DNA of 46,736 nt from CAG-1000 sp964545285 (GTDB lineage: Bacteria; Bacillota_I; Bacilli_A; RF39; UBA660): the NCBI GenBank assembly GCA_964545285.1, contig CAZJEW010000002.1, positions 1 to 46,736 of the forward strand. Reading direction: 5' to 3'. Made by a program: the position numbers and the translations under genes. Positions 1 through 8,761 of this stretch are shown here, in pieces; the first letter of the stretch is position 1; each line of letters starts with the position of its first letter. The notes below the pieces were generated by a model, which saw only the letters and a program-made list of their open reading frames with translations, had not been told where the DNA came from and made no database searches.

Positions 1-734
1 CAGTAGCAGATAGTTATCAGTATACATGTAGAAATACAAGCTCATCAGGAACATGTCAAATATTATATGTTATAAAAAGCTGGAATAGTTCAAATAATGC
101 AAACGTAACATATAGAACATTTGCATCAAAATCATATAACGAAGCACATGAAAATATAACAAATAGTACACTGAAAACAGCAATAGATGCATGGTATCAG
201 ACAAATATAAGTAATCAAGGAACGAGCATAACAAATTTGATAGCCAATACATCATATTGTAATGATAGAAGTATAACTGATGCAACATAGAGTTTGGGAT
301 ATGGTACAAATCAAACACGTTATGGAGCATATACAAGACTATTTACAAATAAAACACCACAATATAAATGTCCAAAAGAAAATGATAAATTTACATTAAG
401 TGTAGCTTCAGGAGGAACAAGTGGTTATGGAAATAATGCACTAACATATCCAGTAGGATTAATAACGGTAGATGAAGTAGTGTATGCTGGTGAACACACA
501 GGTGTTATAAATTCAACATATCATTTATATACAAATAGTACTTATTGGACAATGAGTCCATTTTATTGGAATTCTAGTTATACAAATGTATGGAATATTA
601 ATTCATCTGGTTACTCAAGCGGTAGCTATGTTTATAGTGGTTTTGGTGCTTTTCCATCAATTTCTCTTAACTTTACTGCTATAGTATCAACGGGAAACGG
701 AAACGATACAACACCATATATTATTGCTAATTAG
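1..734 (+). pseudogene. Secreted surface protein, C-terminal part, broken by in-frame TAG
   Basis: The reading frame that begins at base 3 runs open to a TAG at 288-290, then continues in the same frame to a TAG at 732-734. Both halves belong together: the first is rich in Ser, Thr and Asn with two Cys before a CNDRS motif, and the second carries the motifs GYGTNQ, YGAYTRLF and GLITVDEVVYAG and ends TPYIIAN. From memory this pattern resembles the C-terminal, sulfatase-modifying-factor-like domain of surface proteins in uncultured low-GC gut Firmicutes; that family call is recall, not a search result. The 5' end lies outside the window. Loss of the last 148 codons should destroy the domain unless the stop is a sequencing error or a minority allele. 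It converges on the LCP operon through a shared terminator. Confidence 0.6.
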
Positions 735-762
735 AATTAATTAAAAAATTCTTTTCATTAAA

Positions 763-788
763 AAAAGCACTTTATTTAAAGTGCTTTT
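763..788. terminator. Rho-independent terminator between convergent genes
   Basis: An 11-bp inverted repeat (763-773 with 778-788, stem core AAAGCACTTT, 4-base loop) separates the surface gene from the LCP gene. Read on the minus strand it is followed by seven T, and on the plus strand by a run of four T. It should therefore terminate the minus-strand operon well and the plus-strand gene less well. It overlaps the stop codon of the LCP gene. Confidence 0.8.
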
Positions 789-2775
789 ACTCTGTACTTG
801 ATGATGTTTCAGAAGAACTGGTTTCTGAAGATGATGTTTCAGTTGAAGTTTCGGTTGATGTTTCAGTATTTGTATTACTAGTATCTCCTGTTGATGATGT
901 ATTGGATATTGCATTCTTTTTAACATATATTGTTAGTGTGCTTATTTGATTAATTAAAGTGTCAACATGTTCTGCTTGATAAGAGAATGAATAATTATCC
1001 CATGATGTTAATATAACTTCACTATTTGAACCTGTATCAATAAATTTAAGTGATAAGTTGTTTTTACTTGCATATGATTTTAATTCACTAACTGAATAAC
1101 CTGATACATTTGATAGAGTAGGTAGTTTGCTTTGACTATAATTTCCTTGACCCAATACTTCATCATTAAATAAATTTTTTAAATCAAACGACGTTGTTTT
1201 TATTAGTGTTGGACTGATATTTCCTAAGTTAATATTAATTTCATTTTTAATATCTTTTATACTTCCACTATATGGTATAGTTACTGAAGGATAACTCTTA
1301 GAATTAATATCATATACTTTGAAACTATATCCTTTTAATTGCATTCTTTGAACATTTACTATATTTGAACTGCTATCAGAGAACATAATTGTTTTAGCTA
1401 AACCATATAATTGCATTACATCTTCAGATTTAATATTTGTTTGAAAGTTTGAACTTATTGTTTCTAGTATTGAAATTGATTGATTTACATCAGTTAATTT
1501 TGCTGCTGAATTTACTACGCCCATTATTACTTTTAATTGATTTTTGCCTCTAGTATAATCGCTTCTGCTTCCTTCTGTTCTATCTGGACAAAATACTGAC
1601 ATTTGACTTCCTGCATCTGAACCATCACCAGCAACGTGTCTGTTTCTTGCTAAAGCTAATGCTTCTTCACCATTTAAATGTTGTAATCCAGAATCAACAT
1701 AAACTGTATAATCTCCCCAAAGTCTTGAACTATTTTGATCACATAATGCATAATCTACATTAACATCTATTCCATTAACTGAATCAACCAATTGTACTAA
1801 TCCTTTAAAGTTTATTTTGGCATAATAATCTATACTAACATCAAATAAGCTTTCAACCGTTTTAACGGCACAACTTGAAGAACTACCCCATGTAGTAGTA
1901 TTTATTCTTCTATATGAATTACCACTGCATGCTGTCTTTAAATACATGTCACGAGGTATAGAAGTCATGGTTGCTTGTAAAGTTTTTGGATTAAATGTAA
2001 CTAATATTAACACATCTGCATTATATCCTGAAGTAACTCCATCATTAGATGAATCAACTCCTATAAATAATATAGTAAATGGTTCATTAAAAGATGATCC
2101 TGTAGTATCAGCTGTTTCTTCTTTTATGTCATATTCTTTTGATTCTTCATGTAATAATATTGCTCTTGTTTCAATATCTTCAAATCCTTCAAGTGAATAG
2201 AACATATCAACATAATTACTACTAAAGAAAGCAGCATCTATTTCTTCTTCATTTAATGCTGTAAGCAATTCTATAGCGGAATTATATTTTTTAATTGTAT
2301 TATTTTCATCTAATTTTAATTTTTCAATTATATCGAGTGGTAAAACATAACCTTCTATATCTGTTTTATCATTTACTATTCCTATAGTATTATTATTCAA
2401 ATCTTTATAACTTTTTAACTTTTTATTAAATGTAATCAATGATGAGTAATATGTATTTGATGATGAACTATATGTATTAATTACATTGTATATTTTAGTT
2501 AAATAATAATATCCAGTAAATTGAATAATTGAAATAATGCATGATATTATTAATAATATAATAAAACCTTTTATCTTTTTATGAATACATGATTTTAAAA
2601 TCATATAAGAAAGAAAGATTGCCAAATATAATAATAGTATTATTCCATATATTCTATAGAATGTTTCTATACCATTATATAAGTATAATGCATATCCTAG
2701 TAATCCTAATGTGATAAGTTCTAAACAAATTATTAATATAGAACTTAAACCTTTAATTATCTGTTTTGTTTTCAT
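787..2775 (-). CDS. LytR-CpsA-Psr (LCP) family wall-polymer ligase with extra domains
   Basis: LCP proteins move undecaprenyl-pyrophosphate-linked glycans onto peptidoglycan outside the membrane. This 662-residue protein starts with three membrane segments (about 5-32, 37-60 and 68-92). A region that looks like half of a periplasmic-binding fold follows (about 120-215). The LCP domain spans about 233-470, with the lipid-phosphate-binding Arg residues visible as SIPRDMY (R275), ALARNRHV (R377, R379) and DYTRGKNQ (R409). A PASTA-like stretch lies at about 548-620 (LPTLSNVSGYSVSEL), and the tail is a Ser/Thr/Glu low-complexity repeat (621-662). It is longer than a typical LCP protein (about 300-400 residues). 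It is the last gene of a three-gene operon, 3 nt behind the cohesin-like gene. The LCP call is firm; the flanking-domain calls are tentative. Confidence 0.9.
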   Translation of the reverse strand: MKTKQIIKGLSSILIICLELITLGLLGYALYLYNGIETFYRIYGIILLLYLAIFLSYMILKSCIHKKIKGFIILLIISCIISIIQFTGYYYLTKIYNVINTYSSSSNTYYSSLITFNKKLKSYKDLNNNTIGIVNDKTDIEGYVLPLDIIEKLKLDENNTIKKYNSAIELLTALNEEEIDAAFFSSNYVDMFYSLEGFEDIETRAILLHEESKEYDIKEETADTTGSSFNEPFTILFIGVDSSNDGVTSGYNADVLILVTFNPKTLQATMTSIPRDMYLKTACSGNSYRRINTTTWGSSSSCAVKTVESLFDVSIDYYAKINFKGLVQLVDSVNGIDVNVDYALCDQNSSRLWGDYTVYVDSGLQHLNGEEALALARNRHVAGDGSDAGSQMSVFCPDRTEGSRSDYTRGKNQLKVIMGVVNSAAKLTDVNQSISILETISSNFQTNIKSEDVMQLYGLAKTIMFSDSSSNIVNVQRMQLKGYSFKVYDINSKSYPSVTIPYSGSIKDIKNEININLGNISPTLIKTTSFDLKNLFNDEVLGQGNYSQSKLPTLSNVSGYSVSELKSYASKNNLSLKFIDTGSNSEVILTSWDNYSFSYQAEHVDTLINQISTLTIYVKKNAISNTSSTGDTSNTNTETSTETSTETSSSETSSSETSSSTE

Positions 2776-2778
2776 ATA

Positions 2779-4230
2779 TTACTTCTTTCTATTCTTTTTA
2801 TTTTTTTCCCCTTTATCTATTATATCACTTTCATTAATGATTTTTTCATCATTTGAATTGCTTTCGTTTTTAATATCACTAATGTCTTTAACCAATTCTT
2901 CTTTTTCCTTATTTATCTTCTCTTTTAATAGTTTTCTCTTTTTATTCTTTTTTATTATACTAACAATTAGTAATATAAATAAAATTAATACTACTAATAT
3001 AGACTCAATACCTAATACCATAGCTACTTTATAATATTTGATGCTTTTAGCTTTATAAATATTTGACTCTTCAGAATTATATTTAATTGCTGTGTTATTA
3101 ACTGAATCATATAAATAATAATCATCTTCCCCTGTTGTTAATTCCCTTGCATGAACAATTGCATATTTACTATTTTTAATTTTATATGCTTCATATTTTA
3201 TATCATTTATTGTAATTGTTGTTTTAGAATAAAGATTGGTGTCAAATGCTTTATCCATAGGTAATGGTTGTAATAACAATTGACTTAATTTTGTTTCAGA
3301 ATAGGGTGTATATGTATTATTCTTGCTATTATATATAAATGTGTTTACCTCATTTGAAGTGTTTTTAAGACCGACTAGATAATAATTATTAAGTTCACTA
3401 TAGCAAGATGGAACTGTTATATTATTAATTGTAATTTCTTTACTTTCAAAGTTAGTAGGGCATACTAATGAACTAATTCTTTTAACAACAGTATATTTTT
3501 CTTTATCTATTATAACTTCTATAGGATTCTCATCTTTAACATTTATAATTATATTGTATGTTTTTGTTGTACCATTTTCTGCTGTAACAACAATTTGGAA
3601 TGAATTTTCTCCTTCTGCCACATCTTTTTCTCCAAAACCTCCAGCACTTGCTTTACTATCTTCTGTGCCTCCAATAATATTTACTTTTTCAACACTTGAA
3701 GGAACTTCAACAGAATAATCTAATGTTTCTTTATTAAAATCAGGTGATAGTTGATATCCACCAACAGATAAAGAACCTAAATTACTATTACTAGATAAAG
3801 ATGCTTGTTGCTCACTTTTAGTTATAATTGTAATAGATTTACTTCCAACACTTAATGAATATGGTTCAGTATCACTATATTGTAATGCACCACTAGATTT
3901 TACTGATACTTTTGTTGTACCAGTACCGATAGTTTTAAAACTATATGTGTATGATTTGCTTTTTGTACTACCATCTCCAGCATCAGCAACAACAACTTCT
4001 CCACTTGTTAGTTTTAACTTACTACTATCATAGTCAATAGTCCATTCCCAAGATCCTAGAGGAGTTGAAGATGATATTTTTACAGTAACTGTTACAGTAT
4101 TACCTATAACAACTTTACTTGAATTAGATGTTACTGATATAGCAGCACTTGTTGCATTAATTGACAAAATATTTCCAAAAAGAAATAATATGCCAATAAT
4201 AATTCCTATTATTTTATTGCGTTTTTTCAT
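2779..4230 (-). CDS. Membrane-anchored cohesin-like and cadherin-like domain protein
   Basis: This 483-residue protein has an N-terminal signal peptide (about 1-28). A beta-rich domain at about 30-137 has the look of a type I cohesin: VxxGxxVTVTV, then WEWTIDYDSSKLKL, then a Gly/Ser-rich turn. A cadherin-like beta-sandwich follows at about 143-232 (LGSLSVGGYQLSPDF, then TKTYNIIINV). Residues 240-395 form an extracytoplasmic region of unknown type with Cys257 and Cys276. One membrane segment lies at about 402-427, and a charged Lys/Glu tail faces the cytoplasm. Cohesins bind dockerins, and the gene just upstream in the same operon (8 nt gap) encodes a dockerin-tailed wall hydrolase. The natural inference is that this protein tethers dockerin proteins to the membrane. 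It could instead be another Ig-like fold, since cohesins are hard to tell apart by eye. Confidence 0.65.
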   Translation of the reverse strand: MKKRNKIIGIIIGILFLFGNILSINATSAAISVTSNSSKVVIGNTVTVTVKISSSTPLGSWEWTIDYDSSKLKLTSGEVVVADAGDGSTKSKSYTYSFKTIGTGTTKVSVKSSGALQYSDTEPYSLSVGSKSITIITKSEQQASLSSNSNLGSLSVGGYQLSPDFNKETLDYSVEVPSSVEKVNIIGGTEDSKASAGGFGEKDVAEGENSFQIVVTAENGTTKTYNIIINVKDENPIEVIIDKEKYTVVKRISSLVCPTNFESKEITINNITVPSCYSELNNYYLVGLKNTSNEVNTFIYNSKNNTYTPYSETKLSQLLLQPLPMDKAFDTNLYSKTTITINDIKYEAYKIKNSKYAIVHARELTTGEDDYYLYDSVNNTAIKYNSEESNIYKAKSIKYYKVAMVLGIESILVVLILFILLIVSIIKKNKKRKLLKEKINKEKEELVKDISDIKNESNSNDEKIINESDIIDKGEKNKKNRKK

Positions 4231-4238
4231 TTATCCTC

Positions 4239-6425
4239 CTATAAAAGACTATCACCTTTAATATTTTTTTGTACTTGAAGTAGGTCAAGAATAGTAATTT
4301 TACCATCCCCACTTGTGTCTGCTGCTAAGGAAGCGGTGCCAGATAAAATACTATCACCTTTAATATGCTTTTGTACTTGAAGTAAATCTAGAATAGTAAC
4401 TTTACCATCTCCACTTGTATCTCCATTAACAGATAACTTATATGTTTTTGTTTCAGTAGCAGTTGTTATCGTAATTGAATAGTTAGTTCCAATTATTGAA
4501 CTTCCTGATATTTCTTTTCCATTAGCATCTTTAATTATTACTGATTTGGCTCCGTTTTTAACTATATTTGTTTTAAATGAATCTACAGTTGTACTATTTT
4601 TAATTCTTGAAAGAGAGTCTCCGTTAATAGTTGCAGGTACATTTTTTATAACATCTTTAACAGAAGTAGTATCCTCAACTTTATATATTGTTATAGTATA
4701 TTTTTTTTCTTCGCCTGCTTCTGAAATAACAGTTATTGTAATAATGTTTTCATTGCTTGTAAGTTCAACTTCTCCGATACCATTTATAGAAGCTACTGAA
4801 GAAGATGTTGTAGCTTTAATATTAACTTTTTCTGTTGATTTGGTTACATATGATTCATATGTGATAATATCTTCATCAAATGAAGGAGATATTGAGAAAC
4901 CTTCTACTTCTAATGAAGCTAAATTATTATTTGTGTTACCACTATTTGGTAATGAAGTATAATAAGGCATATCTTCATATATAGGTATTTCAAATACAAA
5001 TGAATTATCAATTACGCCATATTCATTATATGATTTATATGTTGAAGATCCCTCAGTAGCAGGTGCTTGAACATTTGTCATATATTGGTGAGTATATTTT
5101 GAATAGTTTGCATTGGGACCAACATTAAATTTTTGATAATATAAAGTATTCTGGCCCTTGTTAACATATCCATTTGCAAGGAATTCACTTCCTTCAGATA
5201 AAGCTACATCGATTGAGTTCCATTCACTACCGGAATTTCTTATAAGTTTAGCAGCATAAGCTAAACCTCTTGTAACTGCAGAATAACTTACTCCATCAAT
5301 AGTAACTTCATAAGCTCCAATATTAAAAAAGTTATAAAATCCACTATATTTAACACCTTGCCAAGTAAAAGTAGTACCATTTGTTGAATCTGAACCATTT
5401 ATTCCTACCTCTTGTCTAATTCTACTTGCTATATGCACAGGACTTATTGAATTTGTTTTTCCTGCTGCAACCATTGGTATAGTATATTTGTCGTCAGCTA
5501 AAGCACCATTACCAAAAATAGCTTTAACTAAATTTAAATAATTACTTTCAAGTTCTGAAGTATATAATAATTGTTCAAACATAAATATTCTATTTTCATA
5601 TAGCCAATTTCTTGGATCTAAATAGAATGCTATTACACCGGAATTGATTCTATACCATGAACTTCCTTCTGCTGGTGTTGATGATGTAAGATAACTTTCA
5701 TTTGTTGTTTGCATTAAATTCTTGTTTGCTTCTCCATTTACAGCATTTAATAGTGTCACATTGGTTTTTGAACCTTTAAAAATCCAATTAGGATGTTTAA
5801 TATGCAAATAGTTTAAAAAAGGATAATAACTTTCAGGAAAACCTTGACTTTGTAAATATGCTTTATATTCATCAGTTATGGTATTATTAGTTATATCACT
5901 TTTTTTAGTAACATAACTTCCACAAACATATCCAATACTATTACTATAGTAACTAACTTTATACCATGTTCCACTAGCACATCCATTATAAGTATTATTA
6001 ATTGTATCTAGAATTGTTAAATTTGTACCTAATGTTAATGTATCTTTAATAGAACTTGAGGTTGACGCTGAGCTTCTTGAAGATACATTATTAGCATTTA
6101 TTCTTGCAGTCCAATCTATTACATTAATTCCGCTGTAAGAAGTACTAACAAAGGCAACATAAGAACTACAAACATATCCATCTTGAGAATTATATGATAC
6201 TTTATACCATCCTGCATTACAGCCAGTTCCCGTATATAGTGTTTTATCAAATACTGTAATTGATGTATTATTATTAACTGTTGCTATTATATCATTATTT
6301 GTACCTGCTCCTGTTCTAATTCTTACATCATTTCCAGATATAACGGCATTGTAACTAGCAAATATATTACAAGGAAAAATTAATATAAATGTTAAAAGAA
6401 ATAAGTATAGTATATTTTTTTTCAT
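4239..6425 (-). CDS. Secreted N-acetylglucosaminidase with SH3b, cadherin-like and dockerin domains
   Basis: This is a 728-residue secreted peptidoglycan hydrolase. In order it has a signal peptide (1-23), two bacterial SH3 domains (about 27-90 and 104-174, each with a Cys pair around a GWYKVSY or TWYKVSYY core), and a glucosaminidase domain (about 300-460) with the expected catalytic Glu in HIASRIRQE (E339). A cadherin-like sandwich (about 502-585), a short linker domain (about 590-666) and a type I dockerin (668-728) follow. The dockerin has two calcium loops, GDTSGDGKVTILD and ADTSGDGKITILD, each followed by LLQVQK. The enzyme should cut GlcNAc bonds in the wall, with the SH3 domains binding the wall. 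It is first in the operon with the cohesin-like and LCP genes. The start at 6425 is supported by a GAGGAGAG site. Confidence 0.88.
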   Translation of the reverse strand: MKKNILYLFLLTFILIFPCNIFASYNAVISGNDVRIRTGAGTNNDIIATVNNNTSITVFDKTLYTGTGCNAGWYKVSYNSQDGYVCSSYVAFVSTSYSGINVIDWTARINANNVSSRSSASTSSSIKDTLTLGTNLTILDTINNTYNGCASGTWYKVSYYSNSIGYVCGSYVTKKSDITNNTITDEYKAYLQSQGFPESYYPFLNYLHIKHPNWIFKGSKTNVTLLNAVNGEANKNLMQTTNESYLTSSTPAEGSSWYRINSGVIAFYLDPRNWLYENRIFMFEQLLYTSELESNYLNLVKAIFGNGALADDKYTIPMVAAGKTNSISPVHIASRIRQEVGINGSDSTNGTTFTWQGVKYSGFYNFFNIGAYEVTIDGVSYSAVTRGLAYAAKLIRNSGSEWNSIDVALSEGSEFLANGYVNKGQNTLYYQKFNVGPNANYSKYTHQYMTNVQAPATEGSSTYKSYNEYGVIDNSFVFEIPIYEDMPYYTSLPNSGNTNNNLASLEVEGFSISPSFDEDIITYESYVTKSTEKVNIKATTSSSVASINGIGEVELTSNENIITITVISEAGEEKKYTITIYKVEDTTSVKDVIKNVPATINGDSLSRIKNSTTVDSFKTNIVKNGAKSVIIKDANGKEISGSSIIGTNYSITITTATETKTYKLSVNGDTSGDGKVTILDLLQVQKHIKGDSILSGTASLAADTSGDGKITILDLLQVQKNIKGDSLL

Positions 6426-6461
6426 ATTAAATCTCTCCTCTCAATTATCATTAGTATAATC

Positions 6462-6490
6462 ATTATAACAAAAATCGACTTTTTTTTCAG
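6462..6490 (-). promoter_or_regulatory. Promoter of the glucosaminidase-cohesin-LCP operon
   Basis: On the minus strand an extended -10 element (TGTTATAAT, 6470-6462) sits 17 bases downstream of a weak -35 (CTGAAA, 6490-6485). It lies 37 bases before the start codon, with GAGGAGAG between. It is the best candidate in the 176-bp divergent region and is assigned by sequence only. Confidence 0.5.
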
Positions 6491-6552
6491 TAAAATATAG
6501 AAACTTTACACATAAAAACTAGATAAATATTAATAATAATATTGAATATTAT

Positions 6553-6581
6553 TTGATATATAAAAAAAAATAATATATAAT
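6553..6581 (+). promoter_or_regulatory. Promoter of the polysaccharide cluster (TagO-like gene)
   Basis: TTGATA (6553-6558) and TATAAT (6576-6581) are 17 bases apart, close to the vegetative consensus. The expected start point leaves only a short leader holding the AGGAAG site of the TagO-like gene. In DNA this A+T-rich, chance matches are common. Confidence 0.5.
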
Positions 6582-6601
6582 TAATTTAGGAAGTGTGTTT
6601 T

Positions 6602-7669
6602 ATGAATTATACAATTAATGGTTATAATGTTTTTTTAATAGTAGCTGTATGCTTTTTATCTTCTTTAGTATTTGTTCAAATTATGAAAAGGGTCGCAATA
6701 TATTTAAATATATTGGATAAACCCGGTGAAAGAAAAATACAGACTAAACCCGTTCCTTTATTAGGTGGGCTCGGAATATATTTAGCATTTCTTTTAGGGT
6801 ATATGTTATTTGCTCCTAAAAATGATTTGATGCTTTCAATATTAATTGCTTCTTTTATTTTGTTATTATTAGGCTTATTTGATGATATGACAAAATGTGA
6901 TACTCCAATGCCTAATAAATATAAATTATTAGTTCAGATAATAGTTGCCGCTATAGTTGTATTATATGGAGGGCTTGAACTTACAAGAATTAGTATATTT
7001 GGAATAGTTATTAATTTTCCTGAAGTTATATCATCAATATTATCTATAATTATTATTGTTGGAATGATAAATGCTATTAATTTAATAGATGGACTTGATG
7101 GTCTATGTGCTGGTATTGCTTCTATTTATTTTTTGACGATTGCAATTATAGGATTTTTATTAAATAAATTTGGTGGTCTCGATGTTATTTTATGTTTAAT
7201 TATGTTGGGCTCTACATTAGGATATTTAGTTCATAATTTCCCGCCTGCAAAAATATATCAAGGTGATGCTGGAAGTACATTTTTAGGACTTATGATATCT
7301 GTTATATTCTTATTAGGATTTAAAACTTCCACTCTTACATCATTGATAATACCTATATTCATATTGGCTATTCCAATTGTTGATACATTGTTTGCTATTA
7401 TTAGAAGAAAACTAAAAGGACAAAAAATAGATCATGCTGATAAAGAACATATACATCATCAATTATTAAAAAAGTTTTCTAAGAAAAGTACATTATTAAT
7501 TATATATGCAATAAATATTGTATTTTCTATCACTACAATTTTTTACGTATTAAATCAAACTGTTGAGGTTATAATTTGTTATGTATTTTTTATATTTGTA
7601 TTATTATTTCTTATATTTAAAACAAATATAATAGTTGATAGAGATAAAAAAACAAGTCATGAAAAATGA
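6602..7669 (+). CDS. TagO/WecA-type undecaprenyl-phosphate sugar-1-phosphate transferase
   Basis: This membrane enzyme starts lipid-linked glycan synthesis by moving a sugar-1-phosphate (typically GlcNAc) from UDP onto undecaprenyl phosphate. It shows the MraY/WecA signatures: an Asp pair in GLFDDMTK (D94-D95), NLIDGLDGL (from residue 160), GDAGSTFLG, and HIHHQLLK in the last cytoplasmic loop. About ten membrane segments surround these. I start it at ATG 6602, not at the in-frame GTG 6593, because AGGAAG (6588-6593) overlaps that GTG and is correctly spaced for 6602. It opens the polysaccharide cluster. The exact sugar cannot be read from the sequence. Confidence 0.9.
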   Translation: MNYTINGYNVFLIVAVCFLSSLVFVQIMKRVAIYLNILDKPGERKIQTKPVPLLGGLGIYLAFLLGYMLFAPKNDLMLSILIASFILLLLGLFDDMTKCDTPMPNKYKLLVQIIVAAIVVLYGGLELTRISIFGIVINFPEVISSILSIIIIVGMINAINLIDGLDGLCAGIASIYFLTIAIIGFLLNKFGGLDVILCLIMLGSTLGYLVHNFPPAKIYQGDAGSTFLGLMISVIFLLGFKTSTLTSLIIPIFILAIPIVDTLFAIIRRKLKGQKIDHADKEHIHHQLLKKFSKKSTLLIIYAINIVFSITTIFYVLNQTVEVIICYVFFIFVLLFLIFKTNIIVDRDKKTSHEK

Positions 7670-7679
7670 CTTGTTTTTG
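7651..7679 (+). terminator. Rho-independent terminator after the TagO-like gene
   Basis: A 10-bp inverted repeat (7651-7660 with 7666-7675, core ACAAGTCAT) is followed by a T-rich tract. It overlaps the TGA stop codon and partly isolates this gene from gpsA. Confidence 0.75.
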
Positions 7680-7706
7680 TACTTGATATAAAATAATATT
7701 TATAAT
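7677..7706 (+). promoter_or_regulatory. Promoter of gpsA
   Basis: TTGTAC (7677-7682) and TATAAT (7701-7706) are 18 bases apart, directly after a terminator and 26 bases before the gpsA start. The position after a terminator supports it. Confidence 0.5.
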
Positions 7707-7732
7707 AAAATTAATTAGAGGATGTGATTTAA

Positions 7733-8701
7733 ATGAAAGTAGGAATATTAGGATGTGGAGCCTATGGATTTGCTCTTGCTAGTATATTACATAATAATAG
7801 TGTTGAAATTACTATGTGGACTCATAGTGATGATGAAAGAAAAGAATTATTAAGAACTAAAAAAAGTGTTAAATTAGAAGAATATACTATTCCTGATGAT
7901 ATCAATATAACTAGTGATATAAAAGAGAGTATTCTTGATAAAGATCTTGTAGTAATAGCAGTACCGGCTTTTGCTTTTGAGAATACTGTTAAACAAATGA
8001 GTGAATATTTATTAAAAAAACAGTCTGTTTTAATTGCAACTAAAGGTATACAACAAGATACATGTTTATTTTTAAACGATGTTTTTAGTAAGTATTGTTC
8101 TAATAAAATAGCTGTTATTTCTGGCCCAACTTTTGCAGTTGACATTGTAAAGGGAGTGCCTATTGGTTTTTCTTTAGCAACAAAACATAAAGATACTGAA
8201 ATGTTAATACGTAAATGTTTTGCAAATAGCACAACTAAGTTTAGAAGAAGCAAAGATATTATTGGTGTTGAAATATGTGGTAGTATTAAAAATGTAATGG
8301 CGATTGCTTCAGGAATGCTTGAAGGAATGGGTGTTACTGATTCTACTAGAGCTCTCTTTTTAACTGAAAGTATGAATGATATTAAAGAACTTATAAGAGC
8401 TCTAGGAGGAAAGAAAAAAACCATTTTAGGTTTTGCTGGATTTGGTGATATTCTTATGACTTGTACTTCTAAAAATTCAAGGAATTTTAGCTTTGGTTTT
8501 CTAATTGGAAGCGGATCATCTCAAAATGAAATTGACAATTACTTGGCAAACACTACTGTAGAAGGGATGTATACATTGAAATCTATTCATAAACTTGTTA
8601 GAAGAAAAAAAGTAAAGATGCCAATTATAAATTTAATATATAATATTATTATAGGTAAAAAAGATAAAGAAGAAATGTTAACTTTTTTGATTGAAAAGTA
8701 G
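7733..8701 (+). CDS. gpsA: NAD(P)-dependent glycerol-3-phosphate dehydrogenase
   Basis: This cytoplasmic enzyme reduces dihydroxyacetone phosphate to sn-glycerol-3-phosphate, which feeds phospholipids and glycerol-phosphate wall polymers. The 322 residues show the N-terminal dinucleotide fold (VGILGCGAYGFALA, slightly off the usual GxGxxG), SGPTFAVDIVKG, the catalytic Lys in EICGSIKNVMAIASG (K186), and the C-terminal GFGDILMTCTSKNSRNF signature. The length is normal. The start is set by AGAGG upstream of ATG 7733. It is more divergent in the nucleotide-binding loop than textbook GpsA and could be a second, cluster-specific copy. Confidence 0.88.
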   Translation: MKVGILGCGAYGFALASILHNNSVEITMWTHSDDERKELLRTKKSVKLEEYTIPDDINITSDIKESILDKDLVVIAVPAFAFENTVKQMSEYLLKKQSVLIATKGIQQDTCLFLNDVFSKYCSNKIAVISGPTFAVDIVKGVPIGFSLATKHKDTEMLIRKCFANSTTKFRRSKDIIGVEICGSIKNVMAIASGMLEGMGVTDSTRALFLTESMNDIKELIRALGGKKKTILGFAGFGDILMTCTSKNSRNFSFGFLIGSGSSQNEIDNYLANTTVEGMYTLKSIHKLVRRKKVKMPIINLIYNIIIGKKDKEEMLTFLIEK

Positions 8702-8761
8702 AAATGTATTTATTTTTTTTCTTTTATTTGTTAAAATAGTTCAAGACTAAAGGAGAATGCT

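Noticed and set aside
288..290. TAG read as a sense codon (recoding)
   Set aside because: TAG ends other intact genes in the window, for example at 12301, 16760 and 31271, so general reassignment is not plausible.
4546..4962. 138-codon plus-strand frame opposite the glucosaminidase gene
   Set aside because: It lies inside the cadherin-like and linker region of a well-supported gene, with no ribosome site.
787..6425. A cellulosome
   Set aside because: Cohesin-like and dockerin domains are present, but no cellulase, hemicellulase or carbohydrate-binding module is seen in the window; the one enzyme is a wall hydrolase.
6426..6601. Riboswitch or structured leader in the divergent region
   Set aside because: The 176 bases are A+T-rich with promoters facing both ways, and no conserved structured element was recognised.
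7822..8424. 200-codon open frame opposite gpsA
   Set aside because: GpsA is clearly the real gene by its motifs; the antisense frame has no ribosome site and an artefactual composition.
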